Assembly (NCBI GenBank): GCA_946406305.1
Contig: CAMJKC010000107.1
Span: 1 to 5,846, forward strand
Source of the DNA: an uncultured Lachnospiraceae bacterium
GTDB taxonomy: Bacteria > Bacillota > Clostridia > Lachnospirales > Lachnospiraceae
Length of the DNA: 5,846 bases
Reading direction: 5' to 3'
A model generated the notes under the pieces. The model worked only from the letters and a program-made list of their open reading frames with translations, made no database searches and was not told where the DNA came from. Position numbers and translations under genes: made by a program. Numbering within the stretch: position 1 is the first letter of the stretch; the number at the start of each line of letters is the position of its first letter. Of this stretch, positions 5,732-5,846 are shown piece by piece.

Positions 5732-5846
5732 TTAATATACATTAAATTGATCCGTAAAACCAACTTGAAGGGTGTGTCCATTTTTTTGTTGAGATGATAC
5801 ATTAACAAGGTGAACTGCTTGATACACTGTTAGGGTAATTTTAGAG
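5732..5846 (-). CDS. Possible 3' end of a convergent gene, partial
   Basis: On the - strand one frame is open from the window edge to a TAA at 5732-5734, giving 37 residues that end in LQVGFTDQFNVY. Codon choice is less AT-dominated than in the neighbouring spacer, and all other frames are rich in stops. I do not recognise the peptide. The mostly polar sequence ending in an aromatic residue is compatible with a beta-strand terminus of a surface protein, but an open frame of this length can easily occur by chance. The cstA terminator about 60 nt away could serve both genes. Confidence 0.25.
   Translation of the reverse strand, partial: SKITLTVYQAVHLVNVSSQQKNGHTLQVGFTDQFNVY

Noticed and set aside
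5740..5846. Insertion-sequence end at the right edge
   Set aside because: The GTGTGTCCATTTTTTTG stretch is vaguely like some IS termini, but no inverted partner, target duplication or transposase motif is visible in the window.

Overview
This is a low-G+C (about 30 % by eye) stretch in which every confident gene lies on the + strand. The gene content (rubrerythrin, rubredoxin, a tungstate ABC transporter, a short CstA) indicates a strict or near-strict anaerobe. The very AT-rich DNA, the loose lipobox (FSAC) on the binding protein and the general protein style make a Brachyspira-like spirochaete my best guess. Clostridia or Fusobacteria cannot be excluded from sequence alone.

Layout. (1) 1-128: AT-rich leader ending in a very good sigma-70-type promoter (TTGTAA, 17 nt, extended -10 TGCTATAAT). 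(2) 129-1223: a tight operon of a small single-domain cupin, rubrerythrin and a 44-residue short-loop rubredoxin, which looks like a peroxide/oxygen defence set. (3) 1278-3530: a tungstate-type ABC transporter, with lipoprotein TupA, permease TupB and ATPase TupC; tupB and tupC overlap by ATGA. (4) 3565-4191: an unrecognised membrane protein with about six TM segments. (5) 4217-5629: a short CstA-family transporter (peptide or pyruvate uptake), followed by a strong intrinsic terminator at 5648-5678. (6) 5680-5846: mostly non-coding, with a weak hint of the 3' end of a convergent gene.

The main discovery is in TupA. Its segments are in the wrong order. The part that is C-terminal in ordinary TupA proteins (LEIL.E.D strand, VNVEGA..LINWM helix, YG.DKYGEYLF end) sits directly after the signal peptide, at residues about 38-112. 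The ordinary N-terminus with the TTTS anion-binding motif begins only at residue about 132. The protein then stops at the TFLTFK helix, just before the place where that C-terminal part would normally follow. This is the signature of a natural circular permutation in a periplasmic-binding-protein fold, here in an apparently intact transporter operon.

Secondary observations are two perfect inverted repeats built from uncommon synonymous codons inside tupB, a cupin-operon promoter that implies an unusually short leader carrying a possible operator, and the unknown membrane gene between the tungstate transporter and cstA. No terminator is visible between the cupin gene and cstA, so read-through across the whole window is possible.
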